A stretch of DNA of 64,000 bases from Haliscomenobacter hydrossis DSM 1100 (GCF_000212735.1 NC_015510.1:7131001-7195000), one strand, 5' to 3'. Positions 23,828-33,198 are shown, numbered from the stretch's first letter. Translations and numbers: made by a program. The notes: generated by a model not told the origin, from the letters alone.

Positions 23828-25482
23828 TGTTGCTTCACTATACTCAAGGCTTTGCTATTTCCTTTGGCGCTCACGACCTGTACCCAATATTGCCCACGGG
23901 GCAACTCAAGACCTACCTGGATATTGCCATCTCCTGCTTTCATGGTGTGGCGCTCTACGATACGTCCAAAAAGATCGTAAACCCGTAACTCAGCCGTTTG
24001 AGCTTTCTTCCGCCAACTGTATTCCAAACGCAAGGTTTGAGTAAAGGGGTTCGGACTGGCTTTCAGGGCAACTGGAAGTTCAACAACATCCTTTAATCCG
24101 GTAATAAAACCATCGGGGCGCAACTTGACATCCAACAGGGTAACTTTTCCATTTTCCAGGGTCACTGACGAGGTATCCGGGAAATAACCCTCCTTGTAAA
24201 ATACGACCTGGTAAACACCACTTTGGGCCAAGCCTGTAGCGTAATTTCCTGATGTTTTGGAAAACTCTGAATTGATTTGTGGAGCTAATATCTGGACTTT
24301 TACCTCGCCAATTGGTTTGTTATCATTCGCATCGGTAATCAATCCTTCCAAAAAGCAGGCCTTTTGATGCGTCGGTTTTAACACCCAGAGTCCGGTTTGC
24401 ATATCAGAAGCGATGAGGATTCCACTTGGAAAATATGGAAAAATTGAGCTAACACCATTGATGCCACTGTACTCCTCAAGGTAGGTATCGTAACTACCTA
24501 CTTCGACCAAATTAGTGGGGTGGCTGGCGTCGATGATTTTTACTCCATCCGTAAAAAAAGCGGTCTTTAAAAAACCTTTGTCGTAGTGGAGGTGATGAGG
24601 GATTACGCCAGTTCCACGAGTTGCAGCAGGGGTGAAAAAATCTAAGCGCTCGATCTTGTTCAGGTTGCTTACCTTGTAAGCGTCAATATTGGCATTGGGA
24701 ACTTCATCGCAAGTAAACAAATATTTTCCATCATCGGAAAGCCAACAGCTGTGTGCATATTTTGAGGAAGTTGGAATCGTATTGAGCAAAATTGGGGCAG
24801 TCTTGTTTTTAACATCAATAATACTCACCTTACCTTCAAATATGTCTGAGTTCCATAGGGTATCGCCACGTGTGAAAACATCGTTGGTGTACCCTGAACG
24901 TATAGCACCCAAATAGCGGGGTGATTCAGGATCGGGATTAAGGTCGTACATCACCACTGCCCCATTGTTTACGTTGCACCCACACAAGTATAAAACTCCT
25001 TTTTTGTCGATCCATGAGGTAAAGCAACGAACAATAACATCAGGAACGGAGTCAATTTCCACTGGTAGTTTGACGTAATTCCAGGTAATCCGGTCTGGGG
25101 CGTGTTGCATGTTGATGATGAGTATGCCTTCATTACCACTTCCAAGCGTAGCATAGATATAGTTCTTCCATGTTTTCATTTCTATCCATGTACTTGATGC
25201 TTGTATCAGGGTGATTGCTTTGGGTTTGCGAGGATCCTCCAGTGAATAAATGGCAACCCCTTTGTCGGTACCGATAATTGCGTACTCTTTTCCGGTAGTA
25301 TCTATGTATCCATAGATGGAACTATATCGCCCTCTGGTGTATTCATCAACATTCGCCAGTAGTTCAATATTAAAATTGGGTTGTTGACTTTGAGCCCTCA
25401 TCAAATTAATGCCGATAAAGTAAACAATCAGGTATAGCGAAATTGCACCTAGGGCGGAATTGAGCAGCGATTTGTTTTTCAT
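23824..25482 (-). CDS. Choice-of-anchor B family secreted protein with T9SS tail (copy 2)
   Basis: A 552-residue secreted protein. The hydrophobic N-terminus (LLNSALGAISLYLIVYFIGI) is a signal peptide or anchor. The main part has LVIVD-type propeller repeats of the choice-of-anchor B family (GVAIYSLEDPRKPKAITLI, GVKIIDASHPTNLVEVGSYD). A carboxypeptidase-regulatory-like domain follows (about 385-455, EGLITDANDNKPIGEVKVQI), then a T9SS type A sorting domain (ASPNPFTQTLRLEY, LPRGQYWVQVVS). It is a close tandem paralogue of the next upstream gene (same domains, same order, long shared stretches), so a recent duplication is likely. Function unknown; probably a surface protein. Confidence 0.82.
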   Translation of the reverse strand: MKNKSLLNSALGAISLYLIVYFIGINLMRAQSQQPNFNIELLANVDEYTRGRYSSIYGYIDTTGKEYAIIGTDKGVAIYSLEDPRKPKAITLIQASSTWIEMKTWKNYIYATLGSGNEGILIINMQHAPDRITWNYVKLPVEIDSVPDVIVRCFTSWIDKKGVLYLCGCNVNNGAVVMYDLNPDPESPRYLGAIRSGYTNDVFTRGDTLWNSDIFEGKVSIIDVKNKTAPILLNTIPTSSKYAHSCWLSDDGKYLFTCDEVPNANIDAYKVSNLNKIERLDFFTPAATRGTGVIPHHLHYDKGFLKTAFFTDGVKIIDASHPTNLVEVGSYDTYLEEYSGINGVSSIFPYFPSGILIASDMQTGLWVLKPTHQKACFLEGLITDANDNKPIGEVKVQILAPQINSEFSKTSGNYATGLAQSGVYQVVFYKEGYFPDTSSVTLENGKVTLLDVKLRPDGFITGLKDVVELPVALKASPNPFTQTLRLEYSWRKKAQTAELRVYDLFGRIVERHTMKAGDGNIQVGLELPRGQYWVQVVSAKGNSKALSIVKQH

Positions 25483-25643
25483 GCTTGTTGATTTTAGGTA
25501 GTTTAGTGCATAACGAATTTTGACGCTAATCCCAATATAAAGAGCAGTTTAGCACAGCTTAAATCAAGCTTATGCAATAAAACAGAAATGTAATAAATCT
25601 TCAAAACACAGTCATAAAAATTGCCTGAAAATTTTATCGTTTT

Positions 25644-27308
25644 TCAATTTTTTACAATCGGAGCGGCTCTGCTACTACCGGTTACGGAGATGACTTGTAC
25701 CCAATATTGCCCACGGGGCAACTCAAGGCCCAACTGGATATTGCCATCTCCTGATGTCAAGGTATGGCGTTCCATCAAACGTCCCAAAAGATCATAAACC
25801 CGGAGCTCTCCCGCTTGGGCTTGTCCCTGCCACTTATATTCCAAACGCAAGCTTTGAGTAAAAGGGTTTGGACTGGCCTTAAGGGTAAGTGGAAGCACAA
25901 CCACATCCTTCAACCCCGTGGTAAGGCTGTCTGGACGCAATTTGACATTTAAAACGGTGACTTTGCCATTTTCCAATGTGGCGGATAAGGTATCGGGCTG
26001 ATAGCCTTCCTTGTAAAATGCGACGCGGTAAACGCCACTTTGAGCCAACCCCGTGGCATAATTACCTGAAGCTTTGGAGGATTCCTGGTTGATCTGTGAA
26101 GCTAATATCTCGATTTCCACATCACCAACTGGGTTATTGTTGTTGGCGTCAGTAATGATTCCCTCTAAAAAACAGGCCTTTTGATAAGTAGGCCGAAAAA
26201 CCCATAGTCCAGACTGAATATCAGAAGCAATGAGCAAGCCACTGGGAAAATAAGGGTAAATCCCCCAAACCCCGTTGAAACCACTATCGGGTACAAGAAA
26301 GGTATCGTAACTCCCCACTTCAACCAGGTTTGTGGGTCGACTAGCATCGATAATTTTTACCCCATCAGTGTAATAAGCCGTAGGCAAAAAACCCTTGTAA
26401 TAGTGGGTGTTGTGTGGAACGACACCACTACCACGGGTAGCCGGAGCGGTAAAAACATCCAGCAATTCAACGTTGTTCAGGTCACTCACCGAATAGGCGT
26501 CAATACTGGCATTGGAGCGTTCATCAGTGGTGAATAGGTATTTTCCATCATCCGAAGGCCAGCTATTGTGGGTAAAACGCGAGGTAGTGGTAATGGAGTT
26601 GAGGATGATGGGATTTTTTTTATCAGCAACATCTACGATGGTTACATTACCATCATAGATGTTTGAACTCCAAACGGTATCTCCCCTGGCGTAGTTGTCG
26701 TGAGAATAACCCGTTTTTAGCGCGCCAAGATAACGTGGAGATTCCGGGTTGGGCTTGAGGTCGTACATCACCACCGCACCTCGATTGACATTACAGCCCG
26801 AAAGGTACATGATGCCGTTTTCGTCGATCCAAATGGTATGGCATTTTTCAATCAAACCGGGATTGAGCGGGTCAACCGGCGCCTGGGGTTTGAGGTAGTT
26901 CCAGGTTATTTTTTCGGGTGCCTCTTTCATGTTGATGATCAACAGGCCGTCGGGAGCATTGTCGATGGTGACATAAACATAGTCTTTCCATGATTTCATT
27001 TCCCGCCAGATGCTTCGAGTACCGCCAATAAAGGCTACTTTTTTGGGCTTCGCTGGGTCAACCAATGAGTAGATGGCTGTACCAATCCGAGTTCCCAAAA
27101 TGGCGTATTCGCGGCCCTGGCTATCCACATGTCCCCATATGGCGCTGTATAAGTTTTGGGGGTACTCATTGACGTTGGCCAATAACTCCAGATTGAAGTT
27201 GGGCTGTTGGGATTGGGTAAATCCGCATGGTTTCAACCAAAAAATAAACCCAATTAAAAGGAAATACCGGATGGTAAATGTGTTGAGCGGGTGCTTCATT
27301 ATGGTCAT
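25644..27308 (-). CDS. Choice-of-anchor B family secreted protein with T9SS tail (copy 1)
   Basis: A 554-residue paralogue of the neighbouring gene, with the same order of signal peptide, LVIVD propeller (TAIYSLVDPAKPKKVAFIGG, GVKIIDASRPTNLVEVGSYD), carboxypeptidase-regulatory-like domain and T9SS sorting domain (ASPNPFTQSLRLEYKW, LPRGQYWVQVIS). The ATG at 27308 overlaps the stop of the YigZ gene as ATGA, which suggests coupled translation; an alternative ATG at 27299 would remove only three residues. The 161 bases between the two copies hold no clear element. Both copies keep intact sorting tails, so both are probably exported and functional. Confidence 0.82.
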   Translation of the reverse strand: MTIMKHPLNTFTIRYFLLIGFIFWLKPCGFTQSQQPNFNLELLANVNEYPQNLYSAIWGHVDSQGREYAILGTRIGTAIYSLVDPAKPKKVAFIGGTRSIWREMKSWKDYVYVTIDNAPDGLLIINMKEAPEKITWNYLKPQAPVDPLNPGLIEKCHTIWIDENGIMYLSGCNVNRGAVVMYDLKPNPESPRYLGALKTGYSHDNYARGDTVWSSNIYDGNVTIVDVADKKNPIILNSITTTSRFTHNSWPSDDGKYLFTTDERSNASIDAYSVSDLNNVELLDVFTAPATRGSGVVPHNTHYYKGFLPTAYYTDGVKIIDASRPTNLVEVGSYDTFLVPDSGFNGVWGIYPYFPSGLLIASDIQSGLWVFRPTYQKACFLEGIITDANNNNPVGDVEIEILASQINQESSKASGNYATGLAQSGVYRVAFYKEGYQPDTLSATLENGKVTVLNVKLRPDSLTTGLKDVVVLPLTLKASPNPFTQSLRLEYKWQGQAQAGELRVYDLLGRLMERHTLTSGDGNIQLGLELPRGQYWVQVISVTGSSRAAPIVKN

Positions 27309-27958
27309 TTTTCTAAAACTTGTTCGATGTTCATGCCCTCAACTTCTTCCAAATTGAGGGCTTCCTCCAGGCGTAAACCTGCGACCCAGGCTTTTAGTTT
27401 GAATAAGGCATCGGCGGATTCACTTTTGGGAATGGCAACACGTACTTTCCCCAAATCGCCAAAATCTTGTTCCAACATGGGAAGACCCAGCTTTTTGATG
27501 GCATTCATCACATTGCTCATGATGGCATAGTCGAAGGTAATGGTGTAAAAATCCTCCACGGTTTTTTCAACAATCTCCGCTTTTTCCAAGGCATCAGCTG
27601 CACAGAGCCGGTAGGCGTTGATGAGGCCCGAAGTGCCCAATAAAGTGCCTCCGAAATAACGTACCACCACAATGAATACATTGGTGAGTCCAAAACTGTC
27701 AATTTGACCCAGAATAGGGCGCCCGGCGGTGCCACTGGGTTCTCCGTCGTCGTTGGCGCGGAAATTGTTTTTATCCATGCCCATCCTGAATGCAAAACAA
27801 TGGTGGGTAGCCTTGGGATGTTCCTTGCGTACGGTCTCCAGGTGATGATGCCACTCTTGCTCGGCATATACCGGAAAGGCATAGCCGATGAATTTGCTGC
27901 CTCGATCTCTAAATTCGCCGATACTTGCTGCTTTGATGGTCAAATATTGATCACTCAT
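27305..27958 (-). CDS. YigZ / IMPACT family protein
   Basis: A 217-residue UPF0029 family protein. The N-terminal IMPACT domain has the signature blocks RGSKFIGYAFPV, KATHHCFAFR, ANDDGEPSGTAGRPIL and VVVRYFGGTLLGTSGLI. The second domain (about 135-217) is the ferredoxin-like UPF0029 C-terminal part (TITFDYAIMSNVMNAIKKL). Family members are tied to translation regulation or stress response, but the bacterial function is unsettled. The ATG at 27958 was chosen because the family begins there; the longer frame adds 13 unlikely residues. It overlaps the next gene by 4 bases. Confidence 0.88.
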   Translation of the reverse strand: MSDQYLTIKAASIGEFRDRGSKFIGYAFPVYAEQEWHHHLETVRKEHPKATHHCFAFRMGMDKNNFRANDDGEPSGTAGRPILGQIDSFGLTNVFIVVVRYFGGTLLGTSGLINAYRLCAADALEKAEIVEKTVEDFYTITFDYAIMSNVMNAIKKLGLPMLEQDFGDLGKVRVAIPKSESADALFKLKAWVAGLRLEEALNLEEVEGMNIEQVLEK

Positions 27959-28157
27959 TTTATAAAATTCACAAGCCATTAACAGGCATTGTCGCACAAG
28001 GTAATGATCTTTGTAACGCTCAAAAGGGGCGTCCGGGTTTATTTAAGCAGCAATTAGTATGCAAGATGCACGTCGAATGCAGCATCAGGCAGACTGATTC
28101 ATGTATTTGTTTTGCCGTATTTGTGTACTTTAGCGGCGGATTTTTATACCAATTGCA

Positions 28158-28697
28158 ATGAGCACCCTAGCACAATTTGATGCCGTAATGGCGAAATGTA
28201 AGGAGATTTTTTTAAAAAAAACGCGTGATTATGGCACCGCCTGGCGGATCCTGCGCGCACCTTCCCTTACGGATCAGCTGTACATCAAAGCCAAGCGGAT
28301 TCGCAATTTGGAAGAAACCCAAACCCAAAAAATTGCCGATTCCATTGATTCTGAATACCAGGGGATTGTGAATTACGCGATTATGGCCCTCATTCAATTG
28401 GAAGTACCAGCGGAATTGGGGGTAGATTTGGACATCGAAAAAGTAGAAGTACTCTACGATGAACAACTCCAGATCATTCGCGATTTATTGGAACGCAAAA
28501 ACCACGATTATGGTGAAGCCTGGCGCGATATGCGCATGAGTTCTTTCACCGATATGATTTTGATGAAATTGTTGCGCATCAAACAGATTGAAGAAAACCA
28601 GGGCAAAACCCTGATTTCGGAAGGTTTGGATGCCAATTACCAGGATATTGTCAATTATGCGGTATTTGCTTTGATAAAATTGGTTGAGAAGGTTTAG
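28158..28697 (+). CDS. DUF1599 protein with internal duplication
   Basis: A 179-residue cytoplasmic protein made of two copies of one unit of about 65 residues. Copy 1 has KKTRDYGTAWRILRAPSLTD and YQGIVNYAIMALIQLE; copy 2 has RKNHDYGEAWRDMRMSSFTD and YQDIVNYAVFALIKL. This is the DUF1599 family, which I recall as related to all-alpha NTP pyrophosphatases; the repeated DYG-AWR and NY blocks may be active-site parts, but the function is not established. It is followed by a DoxX/BT_3928 gene, a common neighbour in Bacteroidota. The last codons and the stop lie in the start of a palindrome. Confidence 0.85.
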   Translation: MSTLAQFDAVMAKCKEIFLKKTRDYGTAWRILRAPSLTDQLYIKAKRIRNLEETQTQKIADSIDSEYQGIVNYAIMALIQLEVPAELGVDLDIEKVEVLYDEQLQIIRDLLERKNHDYGEAWRDMRMSSFTDMILMKLLRIKQIEENQGKTLISEGLDANYQDIVNYAVFALIKLVEKV

Positions 28698-28782
28698 GAG
28701 GTTGAGAAAGTTGAGGCTACCGCGAGCGATTTTGACGCCATCTCAACCTTCTCAACGCCTCAACTTCCTCAACCTTCTCAAC
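28682..28782. repeat. word-repeat palindrome (GGTTGAG word) between DUF1599 and DoxX genes
   Basis: The left arm (28682-28716) has the word GGTTGAGAA or close variants three times; the right arm (28742-28782) has the complement CTCAACCTT/CTCAACTTC four times. The left arm begins inside the DUF1599 coding end and contains its TAG stop (28695-28697). The core between is 25 bases. The right arm ends 10 bases before the next ATG. Confidence 0.75.
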
Positions 28783-28792
28783 TGAAAGTTCA

Positions 28793-30250
28793 ATGACCAT
28801 CTTTACACTTATTTTGTACGTAGCCATAGTTGCTGCACTGTTCACTTTGGTCACCAAGTTTGTGCTCAAAAAAGTGAACAATCTTTTGGTAAGTTTCCTG
28901 CAACATTTTTGTGGGGTATTGTTCGTCTTTTCGGGATTTGTCAAGGCCATCGACCCTTTGGGCACAGCCTACAAAATGGAGCAATATTTCGCCAAATTTG
29001 AAAGCACTTTTGAGGAAACCTGGGTTTCGTTTATCGCGCCTTTGTTTCCCATGTTGACCAAGTACGTCAACGGTTTTTCGGTCTTCATGATCGTGTTTGA
29101 GATCTTGCTGGGGGTTATGTTGATCACTGGTTCCAGTCGGCGTTTTACGGCCTGGGCTTTCTTTCTGCTGGTGTTGTTTTTTACCTTCCTCACTGGCTTT
29201 ACCTACCTAACGGGTTTTGTTCCCACCGAAGCCAATTTCTTCGACTTCGGCAAATGGGGGCCTTTTGTAGAAACCAACATGCAGGTGACCGACTGTGGTT
29301 GTTTTGGGGATTTCCTCAAACTCAAGCCCAAAGTTTCCTTCCTGAAAGACATATTCCTCTTGGTGCCTGCCTTGATTTTTACCTTCGGATTCCGCAAGAT
29401 GCACCAGTTGTTTACCCTTCCTGTGCGCAGCCTTTTGAATGTCGCTACGGTACTGGGCATTACCTTATACTGCTTCAACAACTACATTTGGGACATTCCC
29501 GCCATCAATTTCCGTCCGTTCAAACCAGGTGTTGATGTGGTGAAACAAAAAGAAGCAGAAGAAAAAGCCCTGCAAGACGTAAAGATTCTGGCGTACCGCT
29601 TGACCGAGAAAAAAACGGGTAAGGTAATCGAGGTGCCCTACGATCAGTTTTTGAAAGAGTTAGACAAATATCCCGGGGAAAAATACGAGTTCGATCAAGT
29701 GAAATCAGAACCCGCTATCCCGATCACCAAAATTAACGATTTTGACCTCACCGGCCCCGATGGCAGCAGCGTAACCGAAGATTGGAAAAGCATCAAGGGG
29801 TATCACTTCATGATCGTGGCGTATAAATTGTACGGTGAAGAGACGGGGTCCAGAACCGAGACCGTGCAGGATACCGTGTTTAAAACTGGCCCTGATTCTA
29901 CTCGAGTGGTAGATTCCATCTCTACGCGCAGCATCACCATCAAGTCCTACGAGTGGGATGAACACTACCTAACGAAGTGGAAAAAAGTGGTGGAAGAGAT
30001 GACCAAAGCCGATAAAGCTGATATCATGGTTTATGCCATTACCAGCCCTTACGACCCAGCGATGATCGATGCATTTAAAGCAAAAACGGGCTTTGATTTT
30101 CTGACGCTGCGCGCCGATGACATTCTGCTGAAGACCATCATCCGCTCCAACCCCGGGGTGCTGTTGTTCAAAGATGGCACGATATTGGAGGATTGGCACA
30201 TTCGGAAATTGCCGAGCTTTGAGGAGATCAAAGCGAAATATATGAAGTAA
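28793..30250 (+). CDS. DoxX-like / BT_3928 family inner-membrane protein
   Basis: A 485-residue membrane protein. An N-terminal helix (1-22) is followed by a DoxX-like set of four helices (about 30-205), including the family block FSGFVKAIDPLGTAYKMEQYF and the conserved TDCGCFGDFLKL. The C-terminal 270 residues are soluble, with a thioredoxin-like ending (DFLTLRADDILLKTIIRSNPG, VLLFKDGTILEDW) but no CxxC. This is the BT_3928 family arrangement. DoxX proteins are linked to redox or quinone chemistry in the membrane, but no enzyme activity is shown for this branch. It probably shares a transcript with the DUF1599 gene. Confidence 0.85.
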   Translation: MTIFTLILYVAIVAALFTLVTKFVLKKVNNLLVSFLQHFCGVLFVFSGFVKAIDPLGTAYKMEQYFAKFESTFEETWVSFIAPLFPMLTKYVNGFSVFMIVFEILLGVMLITGSSRRFTAWAFFLLVLFFTFLTGFTYLTGFVPTEANFFDFGKWGPFVETNMQVTDCGCFGDFLKLKPKVSFLKDIFLLVPALIFTFGFRKMHQLFTLPVRSLLNVATVLGITLYCFNNYIWDIPAINFRPFKPGVDVVKQKEAEEKALQDVKILAYRLTEKKTGKVIEVPYDQFLKELDKYPGEKYEFDQVKSEPAIPITKINDFDLTGPDGSSVTEDWKSIKGYHFMIVAYKLYGEETGSRTETVQDTVFKTGPDSTRVVDSISTRSITIKSYEWDEHYLTKWKKVVEEMTKADKADIMVYAITSPYDPAMIDAFKAKTGFDFLTLRADDILLKTIIRSNPGVLLFKDGTILEDWHIRKLPSFEEIKAKYMK

Positions 30251-30352
30251 GGGCATCCCTGCGTGGTTGCTCCTGCCGCATCATGCAGGGGCAACCACGT
30301 AGGGCAACCACACAACCACAGGGCAACCACATAGGGTTGCCCCTACGGGCGT
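30251..30352. repeat. GGGCAACCAC repeat cluster with hairpin at the end of the TIR-TPR-SDR gene
   Basis: The word GGGCAACCAC occurs in tandem (30288-30330), with complementary copies GTGGTTGC near 30262 and GGTTGCCCCTAC near 30334. A hairpin forms between 30258-30274 and 30283-30299. The stop codon of the minus-strand fusion gene (30343-30345) and its last residues lie inside the repeat. Confidence 0.75.
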
Positions 30353-33198
30353 CCCGACCGATCAATCAACGTCGCACTCGCTTGCTGTGTCCCATATATC
30401 ACCACATCCTGAATATTGACGTGGGAAGGTTGGGTCGCCATATAAAAAATGGTATTGGCCACATCTGTAGACGTCAGCGGTTGAAAGTCGTTGTAAATTT
30501 TTGCACGTTCCGCATCGCCATCAAAGCGCACCAGCGCGAACTCGGTTTCTTCCACGTGTCCGGGCGCAATCTGGCTTACCCGGATGTTGTATTTGTACAA
30601 ATCCATCCGCATGGCCCGGGTCAGCATATCTACTGCGGCTTTGCTGGCACAATACACATTCCCCATGGGGTAGGGTTCTTTACCCGCAATCGAGCCCACG
30701 TTGATGATTTGCCCACTGTGTTGAGCCACCATGATTGGGCTGACGCAGCGGGTGAGGTAAAGCAAACCTTTGAGGTTGGTATCGATCATTTCTTCCCAAT
30801 GCTCCAGGGACCCTTCCTGAATTTCGGATAGCCCTTTGGCTTTGCCTGCGTTGTTGAGCAACAAATCGATGCTGCGCCATTCTTCCGACAATCCATTGAT
30901 GGCTGCGGATACACTGGCGTAATCGCGTACATCGAATACCAAACCGAGTACATCCGTCCCCGCTTCAACCAATTCCTGGCGTACTGCTTCCAACCTATCT
31001 TCACGGCGGCCAGTAATGATCAATCTCCAGCCGGCCTGGGCGAATACTCTGGCGGTAGCCAACCCAATTCCCGAGGTAGCCCCGGTGATCAAAGCCGTTT
31101 TAGGTGGCGCTGTTTCCACCGGTTCTTCCACTACTGTTTCTGCTTGGGCCGCCAATTCCTGCTCAATTTGTGCGGCTTTGGCCCGCAATAGTTCCTCCAG
31201 CCGCATGATGTTTTGCTTCAGGGCTTCAATGGTATCGTGTTCGCTGGAGAGCAAAGGAGAAAGGGTCGGAATGACCAACTCTTCGGCAACGACGGCAGGG
31301 ATGTCTTCGACCGGAGCTTCTTCAATGGGTACTTCCTCAACTGGAGCTTCCTCAACGGGTACTTCCTCCACTGGGATGTCAATCACCGGCGTTTCTTCAA
31401 CCGGAATCTCGACAATCGGAACTTCTTCCACCACGGGTTCCACAACCGGCTCTATGCTCAATCCCCGGAATGCGATTTCGTTTTCGGGGGTTTGCAACTC
31501 GGGGTTATTGGCGATGGCGGCCTCATAATATTGCAGTGCTTTGGCTGCATCTCCGGCGGTATGATAAATCAAGGCCAGGTCGTAATTGGCAAAGGGATGT
31601 TTGGACTGAATGGCCAGGGTTTGCAAAAAGTACTCCTCGGCTTTTTCGGTTTTGCCCATTACATCGGCCAAAATGGAGGCATACTGGTAGTGTGCATCGG
31701 CGTTGCCCGGATTGCGTTTGGCGGCTTTTTTGAAACATTTGGCGGCGTATTCCACTTCTTCCGGGAAGTTGGCTTGCAACACAGTACCCAAGCGGTAAAA
31801 AACATCCGTGAAGTCATCATTGATTTCCACCAGCCGTTCATAGTGTTTGCGTGCCGCATTAAAATCACCCTGGTGTTCGGCCAGTTCGCCCAACAGGAAA
31901 AAAGCCGCTTCATGGTCGGGATCAATTTCCGTGGCGAGGGCCAGTTGTTCGAGTGCCCCGTTGAGGTCGCGGGTATTTTGAGCCAAAATCAAGCCATAAA
32001 AATAGTGCAACTCTGCACTACCTGGATAGGTTTTGATGGCTTGTTTCATAAAAGTGATGCCACTTTCCACTTGGCCAGAAGCGACCAATCCACGGGCCTG
32101 TTGAATCAGTTCGGTGACTTTGTCATCGGGTTCATCCTCTTCTTCATCGTCGTCAGAGAGCGGTATGGCTTCCTCGTTGCTTGTTTCAGGAGCATCTTGA
32201 GCCTCTTCCTCTTCCAGCGATTCCTCGCTGTTGAGGGTATCGGTTGTATCGGCAAGGGTTGAAGCTAGATCTTCAGCAACAGCATCCAGGGCAGGAATTT
32301 CCAAGGGGACTTCCTCTTCCAACAAAGTTGCATGTTCAGAAATAACCACACCCAAGTCTTCCAGGTTTTCGGCCAATTCTTCACCACTCCATTCCTGTGA
32401 TTCAGCGGCAACTTCAACGGGCACTGTTTCTTCAACCGGTGCCATGGGTTCTTCAGGTGTTACTACTTCTACAGGCGGTTGGTACATTTCCGCCGTTGCG
32501 GTTTCTTCGACTACGGGTTCAGGAGATTCCCTTGATTCAATCACAGCAGGAGCTTCCCCGATATTGAATGACAACTGAGGTGCTTTTGCCTGTAGGGTTG
32601 CCCATTCCGATGGATCCTCTACAAAGTCAAAGAAGGCCTTGAGGTGATTGTCTATAAAATCGGAGAATTGGTAGTACTTGATGTTGCGCAATACCCGCAA
32701 AAACTCACTGGCTTCGCTGGATACCTGACGGAGGATGCGCAGGCTTTCGTTTAAGTCTTCCCGCTTATCCGTCTCACTTTCGGCTTCAAACTTGCGTTTT
32801 TGGCTGCGCAAATCGAGGTATTTGTTCTGCCAATAGTTGATGTACGGAATGATGTCTCCGATTCTTTCAAATTTGGTGGGGGTGTTTACCCATTCACCTG
32901 TAGCGTCATCTTTGGAACGGCCATCGATGACCACAGGCAAAATGTTTCCACTTTTTTGCTGTACCAGTTGCAAAGCACGGTTCATACAATGTTCAGAGCG
33001 CAAAAAATTATCGCTGATGAGCAATAGAATGGTGCCATCAAAATCGCGCAGCTGTTCGGCCAGTGTAGCCTCATCTACATTTTTTTTGCAATAACAATGC
33101 ACAACACTGTAGCTGGTCTGACTCAAGGCATTATACAGTACTTCTGCGACTGGTAAGTTGTCGATGCAGTAGGCGAGGGCTATCTTTTTTGTTGCCAT
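30343..33198 (-). CDS. TIR-TPR-SDR fusion protein
   Basis: A 951-residue cytoplasmic protein with three modules. Residues 1-140 form a TIR-like domain (KKIALAYCIDN, FDGTILLLISDNFLRSEHCM). At the place of the usual catalytic Glu of SxWCxxE the sequence has Arg74 (H70-C71-M-N-R74), so NADase activity is doubtful. An acidic linker leads to TPR repeats (about 359-585; YAAKCFKKAAKRNPGNADAH), then a Val-Glu-Pro repeat stretch (about 580-640) and a coiled coil. Residues 700-951 are a complete short-chain dehydrogenase with TGATSGIG (705-712), NNAG (782-785), N808, S836, Y849 and K853. The ATG at 33198 was chosen because a longer frame runs into the upstream gene. It is last in an operon after a TlpA-like lipoprotein and an unknown gene. 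Function unknown. Confidence 0.85.
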   Translation of the reverse strand: MATKKIALAYCIDNLPVAEVLYNALSQTSYSVVHCYCKKNVDEATLAEQLRDFDGTILLLISDNFLRSEHCMNRALQLVQQKSGNILPVVIDGRSKDDATGEWVNTPTKFERIGDIIPYINYWQNKYLDLRSQKRKFEAESETDKREDLNESLRILRQVSSEASEFLRVLRNIKYYQFSDFIDNHLKAFFDFVEDPSEWATLQAKAPQLSFNIGEAPAVIESRESPEPVVEETATAEMYQPPVEVVTPEEPMAPVEETVPVEVAAESQEWSGEELAENLEDLGVVISEHATLLEEEVPLEIPALDAVAEDLASTLADTTDTLNSEESLEEEEAQDAPETSNEEAIPLSDDDEEEDEPDDKVTELIQQARGLVASGQVESGITFMKQAIKTYPGSAELHYFYGLILAQNTRDLNGALEQLALATEIDPDHEAAFFLLGELAEHQGDFNAARKHYERLVEINDDFTDVFYRLGTVLQANFPEEVEYAAKCFKKAAKRNPGNADAHYQYASILADVMGKTEKAEEYFLQTLAIQSKHPFANYDLALIYHTAGDAAKALQYYEAAIANNPELQTPENEIAFRGLSIEPVVEPVVEEVPIVEIPVEETPVIDIPVEEVPVEEAPVEEVPIEEAPVEDIPAVVAEELVIPTLSPLLSSEHDTIEALKQNIMRLEELLRAKAAQIEQELAAQAETVVEEPVETAPPKTALITGATSGIGLATARVFAQAGWRLIITGRREDRLEAVRQELVEAGTDVLGLVFDVRDYASVSAAINGLSEEWRSIDLLLNNAGKAKGLSEIQEGSLEHWEEMIDTNLKGLLYLTRCVSPIMVAQHSGQIINVGSIAGKEPYPMGNVYCASKAAVDMLTRAMRMDLYKYNIRVSQIAPGHVEETEFALVRFDGDAERAKIYNDFQPLTSTDVANTIFYMATQPSHVNIQDVVIYGTQQASATLIDRSGRP

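Noticed and set aside
31290-31450. Regular short repeats looking like a small CRISPR or minisatellite
   Set aside because: The period is in codon units and encodes Val-Glu-Glu-(Val/Ala)-Pro in frame within the fusion protein; no spacers or cas genes exist.
31213-32262. A 349-codon plus-strand frame rich in Gly, Phe and Asn
   Set aside because: It is antisense to the TPR and Val-Glu-Pro parts of the fusion protein; its composition is the reflection of that repeat.
30343-33198. TIR fusion as a typical NAD-depleting anti-phage system
   Set aside because: The catalytic Glu position reads Arg, and no sensor gene or known defence gene is adjacent; defence cannot be supported from this window.
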